64,000 nucleotides of DNA from CAVQND01 sp049518415 (GTDB lineage Bacteria; Verrucomicrobiota; Verrucomicrobiia; Limisphaerales; UBA8199), in the NCBI GenBank assembly GCA_049518415.1, contig JBEKRX010000016.1, positions 30,808-94,807 of the forward strand. Reading direction: 5' to 3'. The position numbers and the translations under genes were made by a program. Shown in pieces: positions 30,561 to 38,725 of this stretch (positions are counted from its first letter, which is position 1; the number at the start of each line of letters is the position of its first letter). The notes beneath the pieces were generated by a model. It saw only the letters and a list, made by a program, of their open reading frames with translations. It searched no databases and was not told the DNA's origin.

Positions 30561-30956
30561 ATGGCTCGCATCATCGGAGTAGAAGTCCCGCCGCACAAGC
30601 GCATCGATATCGCCTTGCGCTCCATCTATGGCATCGGCCCGAGCAATTCCAGGGACATCCTGGCCCGGGCCAACATTGATCCCGGCATCCGCGCCAAGGA
30701 CCTGACGGAGCAGCAGCTCTCGCAAATCGTTCACGCCATCCAGGAGGGCAAGTGCGTCATCGAGGGCGATCTCCGCCGCGAGATTGGCATGAACCTCAAG
30801 CGGCTCCAGGGCATCAAGTGCTATCGCGGCATCCGTCACCTGCGCGGACTGCCCGTGCGCGGGCAGCGCACGCAAACCAACGCCCGCACCCGCAAAGGCC
30901 CCCGCAAGACCGTCGGGGTGGTCCGCAATCCGGCGGCCAAGACCGGCATCCATTAA
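30561..30956 (+). CDS. rpsM: 30S ribosomal protein S13
   Basis: S13 bridges the 30S head to the 50S. The 131-residue product begins MARIIGVEVPPHKRIDIALRSIYGIGPSNSRDIL. It has the helix-two-turns-helix and the C-terminal CYRGIRHLRGLPVRGQRTQTNARTRKGPRK signature. It opens the alpha-type part of the cluster, 141 nt after rpmJ, and is followed by rpsK after 33 nt. Confidence 0.98.
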   Translation: MARIIGVEVPPHKRIDIALRSIYGIGPSNSRDILARANIDPGIRAKDLTEQQLSQIVHAIQEGKCVIEGDLRREIGMNLKRLQGIKCYRGIRHLRGLPVRGQRTQTNARTRKGPRKTVGVVRNPAAKTGIH

Positions 30957-30989
30957 TCCCCTCTGCGTCCTATACGTCTTAAAAGTCCC

Positions 30990-31634
30990 ATGCCCGAGGA
31001 AACCAAAAAGCAAACTGCTCCCAGGAAGGAAGGCAAACCGGAAGCCCCCGCGGAGAAAGCCCCCGGCAAGCCGCTGGGTGAGGCGCCGCCCGCCAAGCCG
31101 CCCAGGAAAGCCGGCGCGCCGGCCCCCGGCCCGCCTGCCGGCGGCGCCCCCGCCCCGGAAGCCCCGGAAGCCCCCAAACCCGCCGAAGGCGCCGTGCCCG
31201 CTCCCGGCGCCGCGGCGCCGACGGCGGCCGAACTGCTCGCCGACGGGCTGGCCGGCAAGAAGATCATCAAGGCCAAGGGCGCCAAGAACATCACCAGCGG
31301 CGTCGCCAATATCCTCGCCACTTTCAACAACACCCAGGTCAGCATCACCGACGTGCAGGGACACCTCATCGGCTGGTCCAGCGCCGGCCGCGTCGGGTTC
31401 AAGGGCTCGCGCAAGAGCACGGCTTATGCCGCCCAGCAGGTCGCCCAGGATGCCGCCCGCCAGGCCATGTCTCACGGCATGCGCGAAATCGAAGTCCGCG
31501 TCAAAGGCCCGGGCTCCGGCCGCGAATCGGCCATCCGCGCCTTGCAGGCCATCGGACTGGAAATCACCACCATCAAGGACGTCACGCCCGTGCCGCATAA
31601 CGGCTGCCGTCCCCGGAAGAAACGCCGCGTGTAA
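30990..31634 (+). CDS. rpsK: 30S ribosomal protein S11 with long N-terminal extension
   Basis: S11 forms the platform near the E site. The conserved core starts near residue 90 (KIIKAKGAKNITSGVANILATFNNTQVSITD) and ends GLEITTIKDVTPVPHNGCRPRKKRRV. Before it lie about 88 residues rich in Lys, Pro, Ala and Glu, giving 214 residues against about 129 normally. The upstream ATG follows a GTC-ending 9-nt array. The extension is in frame and uninterrupted, and there is no obvious start just before the core. Confidence 0.96.
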   Translation: MPEETKKQTAPRKEGKPEAPAEKAPGKPLGEAPPAKPPRKAGAPAPGPPAGGAPAPEAPEAPKPAEGAVPAPGAAAPTAAELLADGLAGKKIIKAKGAKNITSGVANILATFNNTQVSITDVQGHLIGWSSAGRVGFKGSRKSTAYAAQQVAQDAARQAMSHGMREIEVRVKGPGSGRESAIRALQAIGLEITTIKDVTPVPHNGCRPRKKRRV

Positions 31635-31653
31635 CCCTCAACCCTCAACCCTC
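31633..31653 (+). repeat. 7-nt tandem array before rpsD
   Basis: AACCCTC occurs three times in direct succession between the rpsK stop and the rpsD start (ATG at 31657). It fills almost the whole 22-nt spacer. Confidence 0.8.
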
Positions 31654-31656
31654 AGC

Positions 31657-32265
31657 ATGGCTCGTTATACAGGTCCTCGTGTTCGCATCAGCCGCCGTTT
31701 CGGCGTGCCCATCTTCGGCCCGTCCAAGTACCTCGAACGCCGAAATTACGGCCCCGGGGTGCATGGCCCCAAGTCCCGCCGCAAACACACTGACTACGGC
31801 CTGGGCCTCATCGAAAAGCAGAAGCTCCGCTATTATTACGGCCTGCTCGAACGCCAGTTCCGCGGCGTGTATGAGCGCGCGCTCAAGCGCCGCGGCGTCA
31901 CCGGCGAGCAGATGCTCCAGCTCCTGGAAACCCGGCTCGACAATGTCTGCTATCACCTCGGCTTCGCCAACACCCGCGCCGCCGCCCGCCAGTTGGTCGG
32001 CCATGGCCACGTCCGCGTCAACGGCCGCAAGGTCAACATCCCCTCCTACGGCCTCAAGGTCAACGACGTCATCGACATCAAAAGCTCCAATGCCGCCCGG
32101 CAGTTGGCCACCAAGAACCTCGAAGTCGCCGCCAGCCGCGCGGTGCCCGACTGGCTATCCCTGGACAAGGAAGCCCTCAAGGGCGTGGTGATGCGCATCC
32201 CCACGCGCGAGGAGATCCAACCCATCGCCAACGAGCAGGCGGTGGTCGAGTTTTATTCCCGCTAG
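31657..32265 (+). CDS. rpsD: 30S ribosomal protein S4
   Basis: S4 is a primary 16S-binding protein and represses the alpha operon in E. coli. The 202-residue product begins MARYTGPRVRISRRFGVPIFG. It has GPKSRRKHTDYGLGLIEKQKLRYYYGLLERQF and the S4 RNA-binding domain (RLDNVCYHLGFANTRAAARQLVGHGHVRVNGRKVNIPSYGL). It is the zinc-free form without an N-terminal Cys knuckle. rpoA follows after 22 nt. Confidence 0.98.
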   Translation: MARYTGPRVRISRRFGVPIFGPSKYLERRNYGPGVHGPKSRRKHTDYGLGLIEKQKLRYYYGLLERQFRGVYERALKRRGVTGEQMLQLLETRLDNVCYHLGFANTRAAARQLVGHGHVRVNGRKVNIPSYGLKVNDVIDIKSSNAARQLATKNLEVAASRAVPDWLSLDKEALKGVVMRIPTREEIQPIANEQAVVEFYSR

Positions 32266-32287
32266 CAAACAACCGGAAAGGAAAAAT

Positions 32288-33316
32288 ATGCCAGTACGGC
32301 TGGGACGCTTTGAAATGCCCAAGCGGTTGACCAAAGAGGAGGCCACCGCCACGGAAACTTATGCCCGGTTCATCGCCGAACCGTTCGAGACCGGCTACGG
32401 CCACACCATCGGCAACTCCCTGCGCCGCGTGCTGCTCTCCTCCCTCGAGGGCGCAGCCATCAGCTCGATCAAAATCGACGGCGCCATGCACGAATTCGCC
32501 ACCATCGATGGCATCGTCGAAGATGTCACCGACATTGTGCTCAACCTCAAGAAGATCCTCTTCAAGGCCCACAACCGCGACCCGCAAACCCTCCTCCTTT
32601 CGGTCAACAAGGAAGGCGAAGTCACCGCCGCGGACATCCAACTCAACCAAAATGTCGAGCTGGTCAATCCCGGCCAGCACATCTGCACCCTCGACAAAAA
32701 GAAAAAGTTCGAGATGGAGTTGGAAGTCAAAGTCGGCCGCGGCTTCCTGCCGGGCGATGAAAACAAAAAAGCCAATCAGGCGATTGGCGTCATCGCCATC
32801 GATTCCCTCTTCTCGCCCGTCATCCGCGTCCGCTATGCGGTCGAAAACGCCCGCGTCGGCCAGCGCACCGATTACGACCGGCTCATCCTTGAAATCTGGA
32901 CCGATGGCCGCATCTCGCCCGACGACGCCCTGACCCAGGCCTCCGCCATCCTCCAGCACCACCTCGACGTCTTCGTCGGCTATGACAAGAACGCCGTCGA
33001 GTTCGAAGAGGTCGTCGATAAGCAGGACGAGGAGAAGACCAAGCTCAAGAAGCTCCTCAACATGAGCGTCAACGAAATCGAACTGAGCGTGCGCGCCGCC
33101 AACTGCCTGAACAACGCCAACATCACCACCGTCGGCCAGCTCGCCATGAAGACCGAACAGGAGATGCTCAAGTACCGCAACTTCGGCAAGAAATCGCTCA
33201 ACGAAATCAAAGACAAACTCGCCGCCCTGGGGCTGACCCTGGGCAGTACCTTCGAGCCCGACCTGCTCGAGGCCCCCAAAGAAGAGCCCACCACCTTGAC
33301 CTCGATTACTCGTTAA
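32288..33316 (+). CDS. rpoA: DNA-directed RNA polymerase subunit alpha
   Basis: Alpha dimerises to assemble RNA polymerase, and its C-terminal domain binds UP elements and activators. The 342-residue product has the N-terminal domain with FETGYGHTIGNSLRRVLLSSLEGAAI (about 37-62). The C-terminal domain (about 265-325) has ELSVRAANCLNNANITTVGQLAMKTEQEMLKYRNFGKKSLNEIKDKL. AAAGGA lies 6 nt before the ATG. It is flanked by rpsD and rplQ, the standard order. Confidence 0.98.
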   Translation: MPVRLGRFEMPKRLTKEEATATETYARFIAEPFETGYGHTIGNSLRRVLLSSLEGAAISSIKIDGAMHEFATIDGIVEDVTDIVLNLKKILFKAHNRDPQTLLLSVNKEGEVTAADIQLNQNVELVNPGQHICTLDKKKKFEMELEVKVGRGFLPGDENKKANQAIGVIAIDSLFSPVIRVRYAVENARVGQRTDYDRLILEIWTDGRISPDDALTQASAILQHHLDVFVGYDKNAVEFEEVVDKQDEEKTKLKKLLNMSVNEIELSVRAANCLNNANITTVGQLAMKTEQEMLKYRNFGKKSLNEIKDKLAALGLTLGSTFEPDLLEAPKEEPTTLTSITR

Positions 33317-33386
33317 GCGCCGCGGACCGGTGAGCGGGAGCGCCGCCCTGTTCCCGCTCACCCGCCCCCCCACCCCTCGCCCGTTT

Positions 33387-33860
33387 ATGCGTCACCTTAA
33401 GCGAACCGCCAAGTTGGGCCGCACCGGCAAGCACCGCAATGCCATGCTCGCCAACCTGGTCTGCAGCCTCATTCTCCACAAGCGCATCACCACCACCCTC
33501 GCTAAGGCCAAAGCCGCCCGTTCCGTGGCCGAAAAAATGCTCACCCTCGGCAAGCGCGGCTCCCTCCACGACCGCCGCCGCGCCGCCGCCCGCCTCCACC
33601 AGGAAGACGCCGTCAAGATCCTCTTTGACCAAATCGCGCCCAACCAACACGAGCGCCACGGCGGTTACACCCGCATCATCCGCCTTAACCAGCGGCAGGG
33701 CGATGCCTCCCAGCGCGCCATCCTCGAATGGGTGGACCTCCCGACCGTCAGCGAAACCCCGGCCGAAACCAAACCGGCCGCAGAAACCAAACCCGCCCCC
33801 GAAGAAAAGCCCGAAGAGAAGCCGGCGCCCGAGGCCAAACCCGAGACCCAGCACGCCTGA
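33387..33860 (+). CDS. rplQ: 50S ribosomal protein L17 with acidic Pro-rich tail
   Basis: L17 lies on the 50S back near the tunnel exit. The core begins MRHLKRTAKLGRTGKHRNAMLANLVCSLILHKRITTTLAKAKAARSVAEKML and has HERHGGYTRIIRLNQRQGDASQRAILEWVDLP. About 38 extra C-terminal residues are Pro/Glu/Lys-rich. The start is the family methionine. It is the last gene of the supercluster and is followed by a terminator. Confidence 0.97.
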   Translation: MRHLKRTAKLGRTGKHRNAMLANLVCSLILHKRITTTLAKAKAARSVAEKMLTLGKRGSLHDRRRAAARLHQEDAVKILFDQIAPNQHERHGGYTRIIRLNQRQGDASQRAILEWVDLPTVSETPAETKPAAETKPAPEEKPEEKPAPEAKPETQHA

Positions 33861-33890
33861 CCGGAAGTCCCAAGTTTAAAATCCCGGCAA

Positions 33891-33923
33891 CCCGTTCCCC
33901 CAGGGGACGGGCTGCTTTTTTTT
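33891..33923 (+). terminator. Rho-independent terminator closing the ribosomal cluster
   Basis: CCCGTTCCCC (33891-33900) pairs with GGGGACGGG (33903-33911) with one bulge. TGCTTTTTTTT follows at 33913-33923. It is 30 nt after the rplQ stop and is the clearest terminator in the window. Confidence 0.88.
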
Positions 33924-33950
33924 GGACTGGCTCAGTTCCTGCCCTTGTGC

Positions 33951-33986
33951 TTTATGTCCTGTGTGTCCTATGCGTCCAGTACCTCC
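33951..33986 (+). repeat. 9-nt tandem array (NNNNNGTCC) before the PD40/TPR gene
   Basis: TTTATGTCC, TGTGTGTCC, TATGCGTCC and AGTACCTCC step by 9 nt, ending 3 nt before the proposed ATG at 33990. The rpsK leader has the same GTC-ending 9-nt pattern (30961-30987). Confidence 0.65.
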
Positions 33987-33989
33987 CTG

Positions 33990-36245
33990 ATGCCCTTAGG
34001 GCTCCTCCTGACTTGTCTGAGCCTCGGAACCGTTTGCTGTTCGCGCCAGCCGCCCCTCGCGCAGGTCCTGGCCGCCTACCAGGAAACCAAAGACTATCCG
34101 AGCTTAACCATCCGCTACCCGCAAGAGGGGACTGTCTTTCCGCCAGAGATTGTGCCTTGCACCTTTTCCTGGCAAGACACGGCGGCCGGGGCGGACACCT
34201 GGCTGATCCTGGTCCAGTTTCAAGCTCCTCCCGGCCGCCGGTGTTTCCTGAGCCGCCGGGCGGAGTGGACGCCGGGACGGGAAGATTGGGAACAGCTCAA
34301 GCGGCGTTCCCGGGAGAACCCGGCCAGGGTGACGGTGCTGGGCTTTGCAGCCGCCGCCCCGCTGAAAATCCTGTCCCGGGGCCGGGTCTCGCTCAGCACC
34401 TCGGCGGACGAGGTGGGCGCGCCGTTGTTCTACCGGGAAGTGAATCTGCCGTTCATGGAGGCGGTCAAAGACCCCACGCGGATTCGCTGGCGTTTTGGCA
34501 GCATTGCCGCCCCGCAGCAGCCGGCGGTGGTCCTCCAGCGCCTGCCGGTGTGCGGCAACTGCCATTCCTTCTCCCGGGATGGCAAGGTGCTGGGGATGGA
34601 TGTCGATTACGCCAACAACAAAGGCTCTTACGTCATCACCCGCGTCGCCAGGGAAATGACCCTGGCCACCAGCCAAATCATCACCTGGGACGCCTACCGG
34701 CCGGAGGATCGCCAACAGACCTTCGGCCTGCTCTCCCAAGTCTCCCCGGATGGCCGCAACGTCATCAGCACCGTCAAGGACAAATCGGTCTTTGTCGGCA
34801 AACCGGACCTGGCCTTTTCGCAACTCTTTTTCCCGATCAAAGGCATCCTGGTGGTCTATCACCGGAACACGGGCGCGTTCCAATCTCTGCCGGGCGCCGA
34901 CGACCCGGAATACGTCCAAAGCAATCCAGTTTGGAGCCCGGATGGCCAGTACATCGTCTTCGCCCGGACCAAGGCCTATCAACTCCGCAGCGCTGATGCC
35001 GAAGGCAAGCTCCTCTTGAGCGAGGCGGATTGCGCCGAGTTCCTGCGCGAAGGCAAACCCTTCCGGTTTGATCTTTACCGCATCCCTTACCATGACGGCC
35101 GGGGCGGCCAGGCGGAGCCCCTGGCCGGGGCCTCGCGCAATGGCCGGAGCAACTTCTTCCCGAAATACTCGCCCGACGGCCAATGGATTGTCTTCTGCCA
35201 GGCCAGCAATTACATGTTGCTCCAGCCCGACAGCGAGCTCTACATCATCCCCGCTGCCGGCGGCCAGGCCCGCCGTCTGCGCGGCAACACCTCCCGCCTC
35301 AACTCCTGGCACAGTTGGTCGCCCAACGGCCGCTGGCTGGTATTCGCTTCCAAAGCCAATTCGCCTTACACCCAGTTGTTCCTCACGCACATCGACCCCC
35401 AAGGAGAAAGCACGCCCCCAGTGCTCCTGGCCCACTTCACCGCCCCCGACCGCGCAGCCAATATCCCCGAATTCGTCAATGCCCAGCCAGGGGCGATTGG
35501 CCTCATCCGGGAACGATTCCTCGACGATTATTCCCACGCCCGCGCGGCCTACGTGCTGGAAGTCAGCGGCGACCCCGAGCGGGCCATCGCGGAATATCGA
35601 AAGGCGCTCCAAATCAATCCCCGGAGCGTGCAGGCACATCAGCGGCTGGGCTTCTTGCTCTTTCATCTGAAACATCAGTTCAAGGAGGGACTGGCCCATA
35701 CCACCGAGGCCCTGCGGCTGGACCCCGCCGACGGCTGCGCCCATTACGACCTCGGAATGGCCCTGCGCTACCAGGGACAACCGGCGCCGGCGGTGCAGCA
35801 TTTGGCCGAGGCGGTCCGGCTCCTGCCGGCGGGGTTTGACCGGCGCTACAACCCCGCCGACATGCAGGCCGCGCTGGGGGATGCCTTGCTGGCCAAGGGC
35901 GACGTCCAGCAGGCCGTGGCCGCCCTGACCAAGGCCCTGAACCTCGACCCCCAAAACGCCCGGACGCATTACCTGCTCGCTCTGGCCCTGGCCGCCCAGG
36001 GTAATATCGAAGAGTCCCTCAAGCACTATGCCGTGGTGCAGGCGCAACGCCCGGACCTGGACACTGCGCCCGAGCTCCATTTGATCTTATCCGTCCATTA
36101 CGCCGAGGCAGGACGCATGCAACAAGCCCTGGCCTCCGCCCGCAAGGCCCTCCAGTTAGCCCAGGCCCGCGGCGACGCCGAACAAGTCGGGATTATTACC
36201 CGCCGCATTGAAGAGTACCGGGCCCAGACCGGCCCGCAGCGCTAA
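33990..36245 (+). CDS. PD40 beta-propeller/TPR lipoprotein with a CxxCH motif
   Basis: The proposed 751-residue product begins MPLGLLLTCLSLGTVCCSRQ, a lipoprotein-type signal with cysteine after LGTV. The central part has WD40-like PD40 repeats (YVQSNPVWSPDGQYIVFART, NFFPKYSPDGQWIVFCQAS, LNSWHSWSPNGRWLVFASK). Near residue 190 is PVCGNCHSFSRDGKVLGMDVD, a CxxCH motif that could bind c-type heme or a metal. The last 220 residues are TPRs, for example GDPERAIAEYRKALQINPRSVQAHQRLGFLL. The family is frequent in Verrucomicrobiota and Planctomycetota and its function is unknown. ATG 33954 and TTG 33945 are alternative starts. Confidence 0.75.
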   Translation: MPLGLLLTCLSLGTVCCSRQPPLAQVLAAYQETKDYPSLTIRYPQEGTVFPPEIVPCTFSWQDTAAGADTWLILVQFQAPPGRRCFLSRRAEWTPGREDWEQLKRRSRENPARVTVLGFAAAAPLKILSRGRVSLSTSADEVGAPLFYREVNLPFMEAVKDPTRIRWRFGSIAAPQQPAVVLQRLPVCGNCHSFSRDGKVLGMDVDYANNKGSYVITRVAREMTLATSQIITWDAYRPEDRQQTFGLLSQVSPDGRNVISTVKDKSVFVGKPDLAFSQLFFPIKGILVVYHRNTGAFQSLPGADDPEYVQSNPVWSPDGQYIVFARTKAYQLRSADAEGKLLLSEADCAEFLREGKPFRFDLYRIPYHDGRGGQAEPLAGASRNGRSNFFPKYSPDGQWIVFCQASNYMLLQPDSELYIIPAAGGQARRLRGNTSRLNSWHSWSPNGRWLVFASKANSPYTQLFLTHIDPQGESTPPVLLAHFTAPDRAANIPEFVNAQPGAIGLIRERFLDDYSHARAAYVLEVSGDPERAIAEYRKALQINPRSVQAHQRLGFLLFHLKHQFKEGLAHTTEALRLDPADGCAHYDLGMALRYQGQPAPAVQHLAEAVRLLPAGFDRRYNPADMQAALGDALLAKGDVQQAVAALTKALNLDPQNARTHYLLALALAAQGNIEESLKHYAVVQAQRPDLDTAPELHLILSVHYAEAGRMQQALASARKALQLAQARGDAEQVGIITRRIEEYRAQTGPQR

Positions 36246-36253
36246 GTGGGCCG

Positions 36254-36538
36254 TTACATAAATACGCTCACGTAGGCGGCGCGGCGCGAGCACCGGGCAT
36301 AGCTGCGAAGCGGGGCCGTGGGCGCAGGCCAGGCGGACCCGGGCGGCTTCGACGAGGAGGCGGAGCTGCTCGGCGTTGGCAAGCGAGGCTTTGGCGGCGG
36401 CAGGTGAAAAGCAATCCGTTGCCCACCGTGGCGGCGCAGGAAGCGATTGACGATTCCCCTCCGCCTTACGGCCTCGGCATCGTCACGCCTCGGCTCAATA
36501 TAAGCCGAGGCCAGCCAGTTGGTATCCGCGAAATTCAC
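36254..36538 (-). pseudogene. PIN-domain toxin remnant
   Basis: The first 40 residues (MNFADTNWLASAYIEPRRDDAEAVRRRG...VNRFLRRHGG) look like the start of a VapC-type PIN RNase, including the first acidic residue in ADTNW. After HGGQ the PIN pattern stops and Pro/Ser-rich residues follow, as if the frame or the gene had been broken. Its start overlaps the stop of the upstream antitoxin-like gene by 4 nt, the usual toxin-antitoxin arrangement. Confidence 0.5.
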
Positions 36539-36741
36539 CGTTCGCGGCGCTCAACTTTGCCCGTAAGCCGGAACTTCCTGCCCGAGGATAGCCGATCAAA
36601 GTGCTCGTTCCAGCCGACCCTGCGTGGACCTAGGGCATGCTCGATAAGCTTATTGACCCAGGCATTGACGTTGGGTTTGGCGTTGGTCTCGATTTCCGCC
36701 TTGGGCCGGCGCAATCGTATCGCAATCGTGTTCGACGTCAC
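36535..36741 (-). CDS. Antitoxin-like small protein (ribbon-helix-helix type, tentative)
   Basis: The 68-residue product reads MTSNTIAIRLRRPKAEIETN, then NVNAWVNKLIEHALGPRRVGWNEHFDRLSS. A short beta strand, a helix and a tail with W-EHF resemble antitoxins that pair with PIN toxins. It overlaps the PIN remnant by 4 nt (ATGA). It may have lost its target together with the toxin. The family assignment is by pattern only. Confidence 0.5.
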   Translation of the reverse strand: MTSNTIAIRLRRPKAEIETNAKPNVNAWVNKLIEHALGPRRVGWNEHFDRLSSGRKFRLTGKVERRER

Positions 36742-36848
36742 ACAGGATTTGTATCACGCTTGGCCGTAACGCGCAAGACCCGCTCGGCCAGCAGTGGGGC
36801 GTAGTCATTTTACGTTTCGCCGCTCCTCAGCCTTCTCGAGCTCGGCTG

Positions 36849-37259
36849 TCAGGAGGGCGGCCGGCCTTGCGGTTTTCCGGGCGGACAGACGGCTTCAACG
36901 GCGCCGTGGTCGATCCGCTCGTCCAGGGTCGCCAGCTTCGCGCCATGTTTATTTGCCAAATCCGCCAGGTAAAGGTCGGTCACTTCCTCAGAGGTCTTGG
37001 GATGAGAGTCAAGCGGCGCAAGGTCGTCTGAAATCCGCTCCGCGTTTCTCTCGGTCGAGAACCTTTCCAGCAGCTCCCTGGCCTTATCCATCGGCGCGTT
37101 GATGGCCTTCTCGTTGGCGCTGATTCGCAGGAAGCCCAGCTCAGCCAGTGGACAGAGGAAGATGCTCTTGCCCTCAAGCCAGCCGAACACCTCTGCATGG
37201 CGAGAATGATTTTCCCACATCCCGGCCAGCAGGAGATTCACATCCAGGAGGTACTTCAC
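36849..37259 (-). CDS. VapC-like PIN-domain toxin
   Basis: The 136-residue product reads MKYLLDVNLLLAGMWENHSRHAEVFGWLEG at its start. It has the PIN acidic residues: LLDVN, AELGFLRIS, then TDLYLADLANKHGAKLATLDERI. PIN toxins of this kind cleave RNA. It overlaps the upstream AbrB-type antitoxin gene by 4 nt (ATGA), so the pair is one toxin-antitoxin operon. The last residues (PPGKPQGRPPS) are untypical. Confidence 0.82.
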   Translation of the reverse strand: MKYLLDVNLLLAGMWENHSRHAEVFGWLEGKSIFLCPLAELGFLRISANEKAINAPMDKARELLERFSTERNAERISDDLAPLDSHPKTSEEVTDLYLADLANKHGAKLATLDERIDHGAVEAVCPPGKPQGRPPS

Positions 37260-37489
37260 GGAAAATCAGCCAAGGCCTCTTTCAGGGCTTGCTCATTGAT
37301 CGGACGGTTTAACACACCCACAGAGAACTTGCCCCGCTTTTCGATCCTCACTTCGGCAGGCTCGGACCGCGGAGGCTCCAGCCTTGTCAAGACCATCTTG
37401 CCATCCCCCGAAAGCTGAACCTCGAACTTGTCCCCTGGCCTGGCGGAGGGCAAGGTCACGCGTTGCTTTTGGTCTGCTGTAACTGTCAT
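37256..37489 (-). CDS. AbrB/SpoVT-like antitoxin
   Basis: The 77-residue product begins MTVTADQKQRVTLPSARPGDKFEVQLSGDGKMVLTRLEPP, the swapped-hairpin AbrB fold pattern. The C-terminal toxin-binding tail reads VRIEKRGKFSVGVLNRPINEQALKEALADFP. The ATG at 37489 was chosen because it opens the AbrB domain. It overlaps the VapC-like gene by 4 nt. Autoregulation by the pair is expected from the family. Confidence 0.78.
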   Translation of the reverse strand: MTVTADQKQRVTLPSARPGDKFEVQLSGDGKMVLTRLEPPRSEPAEVRIEKRGKFSVGVLNRPINEQALKEALADFP

Positions 37490-37640
37490 GGAGTCAATAT
37501 GCCGCCTCTGCGCCTGTATTTCAACGGCCTTTCGCGCTCTCCGCCCCCGCCGGTTCGCCCGGCCCTCCAAAAACGGCGCCGCCCGCCTTGTCCCTCTCTT
37601 TGCACGGCGCCAGCGTCGAGGCTATTGGACCGGCCGAGGC

Positions 37641-38702
37641 CTATTCCCCAAAGAAATTGTCGGCAGGCGCTTGACTGGGGCCAGGGCCGGCCGGCTTATG
37701 GCTGTGGGCGTAGGCGCAGAGGGCGCGCAGGTTCGCCAGGGGGGTGTCGCGCGGGACTTCGCAGCCGGCCCCCACGATGAAGCGCGGGCCGGCCTGGCGG
37801 TGGCATTGGGCGATGGCGGCGGTTACGCCCTCCGGGTTGCCGTTGCGCAGGACGACGACCGGGTTGAGGTTGCCCAGCAGGACCTGGTCGGGGCCCATCG
37901 CCTGCCGGGCCTCGGCCAGCGGCGACAGGAAGTCCAGGTCGACGATCTCGCAGCCCAACTTGCCCATGCCGTGGAGGAGCTTGCGGGTGTTGCCGCAGAT
38001 ATGCAGACGCACCTTGCCCCCAAGCGCGTGAATGCCCTCCACCAGCTTCTTCTCGTAGGGCCAGACAAACTCCTCATAGAGCTGCGGCCCCACCAATGAG
38101 GCGGCAGCATCGCCCACGCCGATCACATCCGCTCCCGCCTTGAGCTGCGCCCGGGCAAAGCCCAGTTCCATCTCAACCACAAAGCCGAAGAGGTCGCGTA
38201 CGAAGCGCGGGTCATCGAAAAAATCCAACATGATCGTATTGATACCCCGGAGGTCCGCCCCTTCGGCCATCGGTCCTTCAACCCAGCCTTCGATGACTTT
38301 CTCCCGGCCGAGGCGTTGCTGGTACAAGGCCAGGGCCTTGATGCCGTTGTGCATGCGCCCGCCACCCAGCGGGTCGGGAATCTTGAGCGAAAGGAGCCTC
38401 GTCTTGTCGGCCAGGAGGGCCTGCTCCTCGACCAGGGCCGCCGGCTGGTTATCGAAGTATTCGACCGTGGCGCCGCAATCGGCCGCCTCGCGCGCCGGGT
38501 CGGACATCGTGTTGACGTAATCGAAGCCAAACTCCTGGGCGGTGCGGACCTGGCCCTCGACGAGCACCCGGTAATCGGTGCAATACTCCCGGTAGCGGCC
38601 GCCCACGCGGTCGCAGGCGAACATCATCGTAATCGGCATCACCGGCAGCCGGTCCACCGGCCGGCCGGCCAAATGGGCCAGCACTCTCTCTCGACTGGTC
38701 AT
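37641..38702 (-). CDS. MtaA/UroD-like corrinoid:thiol methyltransferase
   Basis: The 353-residue product belongs to the uroporphyrinogen decarboxylase/MtaA/CmuA superfamily: MTSRERVLAHLAGRPVDRLPVMP at the start, GPMAEGADLRGINTIMLDFFDDP and GADVIGVGDAAASLVGPQLYEEFVWPY. It has the zinc ligands of the methyltransferase branch, H-x-C in RLHICGNT (about residue 235) and a later Cys in GAGCEVPRDTP (about 318). It is therefore more likely a methyltransferase than a decarboxylase. It is the last gene of a three-gene minus-strand operon with a corrinoid protein. Substrate unknown. Confidence 0.82.
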   Translation of the reverse strand: MTSRERVLAHLAGRPVDRLPVMPITMMFACDRVGGRYREYCTDYRVLVEGQVRTAQEFGFDYVNTMSDPAREAADCGATVEYFDNQPAALVEEQALLADKTRLLSLKIPDPLGGGRMHNGIKALALYQQRLGREKVIEGWVEGPMAEGADLRGINTIMLDFFDDPRFVRDLFGFVVEMELGFARAQLKAGADVIGVGDAAASLVGPQLYEEFVWPYEKKLVEGIHALGGKVRLHICGNTRKLLHGMGKLGCEIVDLDFLSPLAEARQAMGPDQVLLGNLNPVVVLRNGNPEGVTAAIAQCHRQAGPRFIVGAGCEVPRDTPLANLRALCAYAHSHKPAGPGPSQAPADNFFGE

Positions 38703-38725
38703 GACTTCTTACTAAATCGCGCCTC

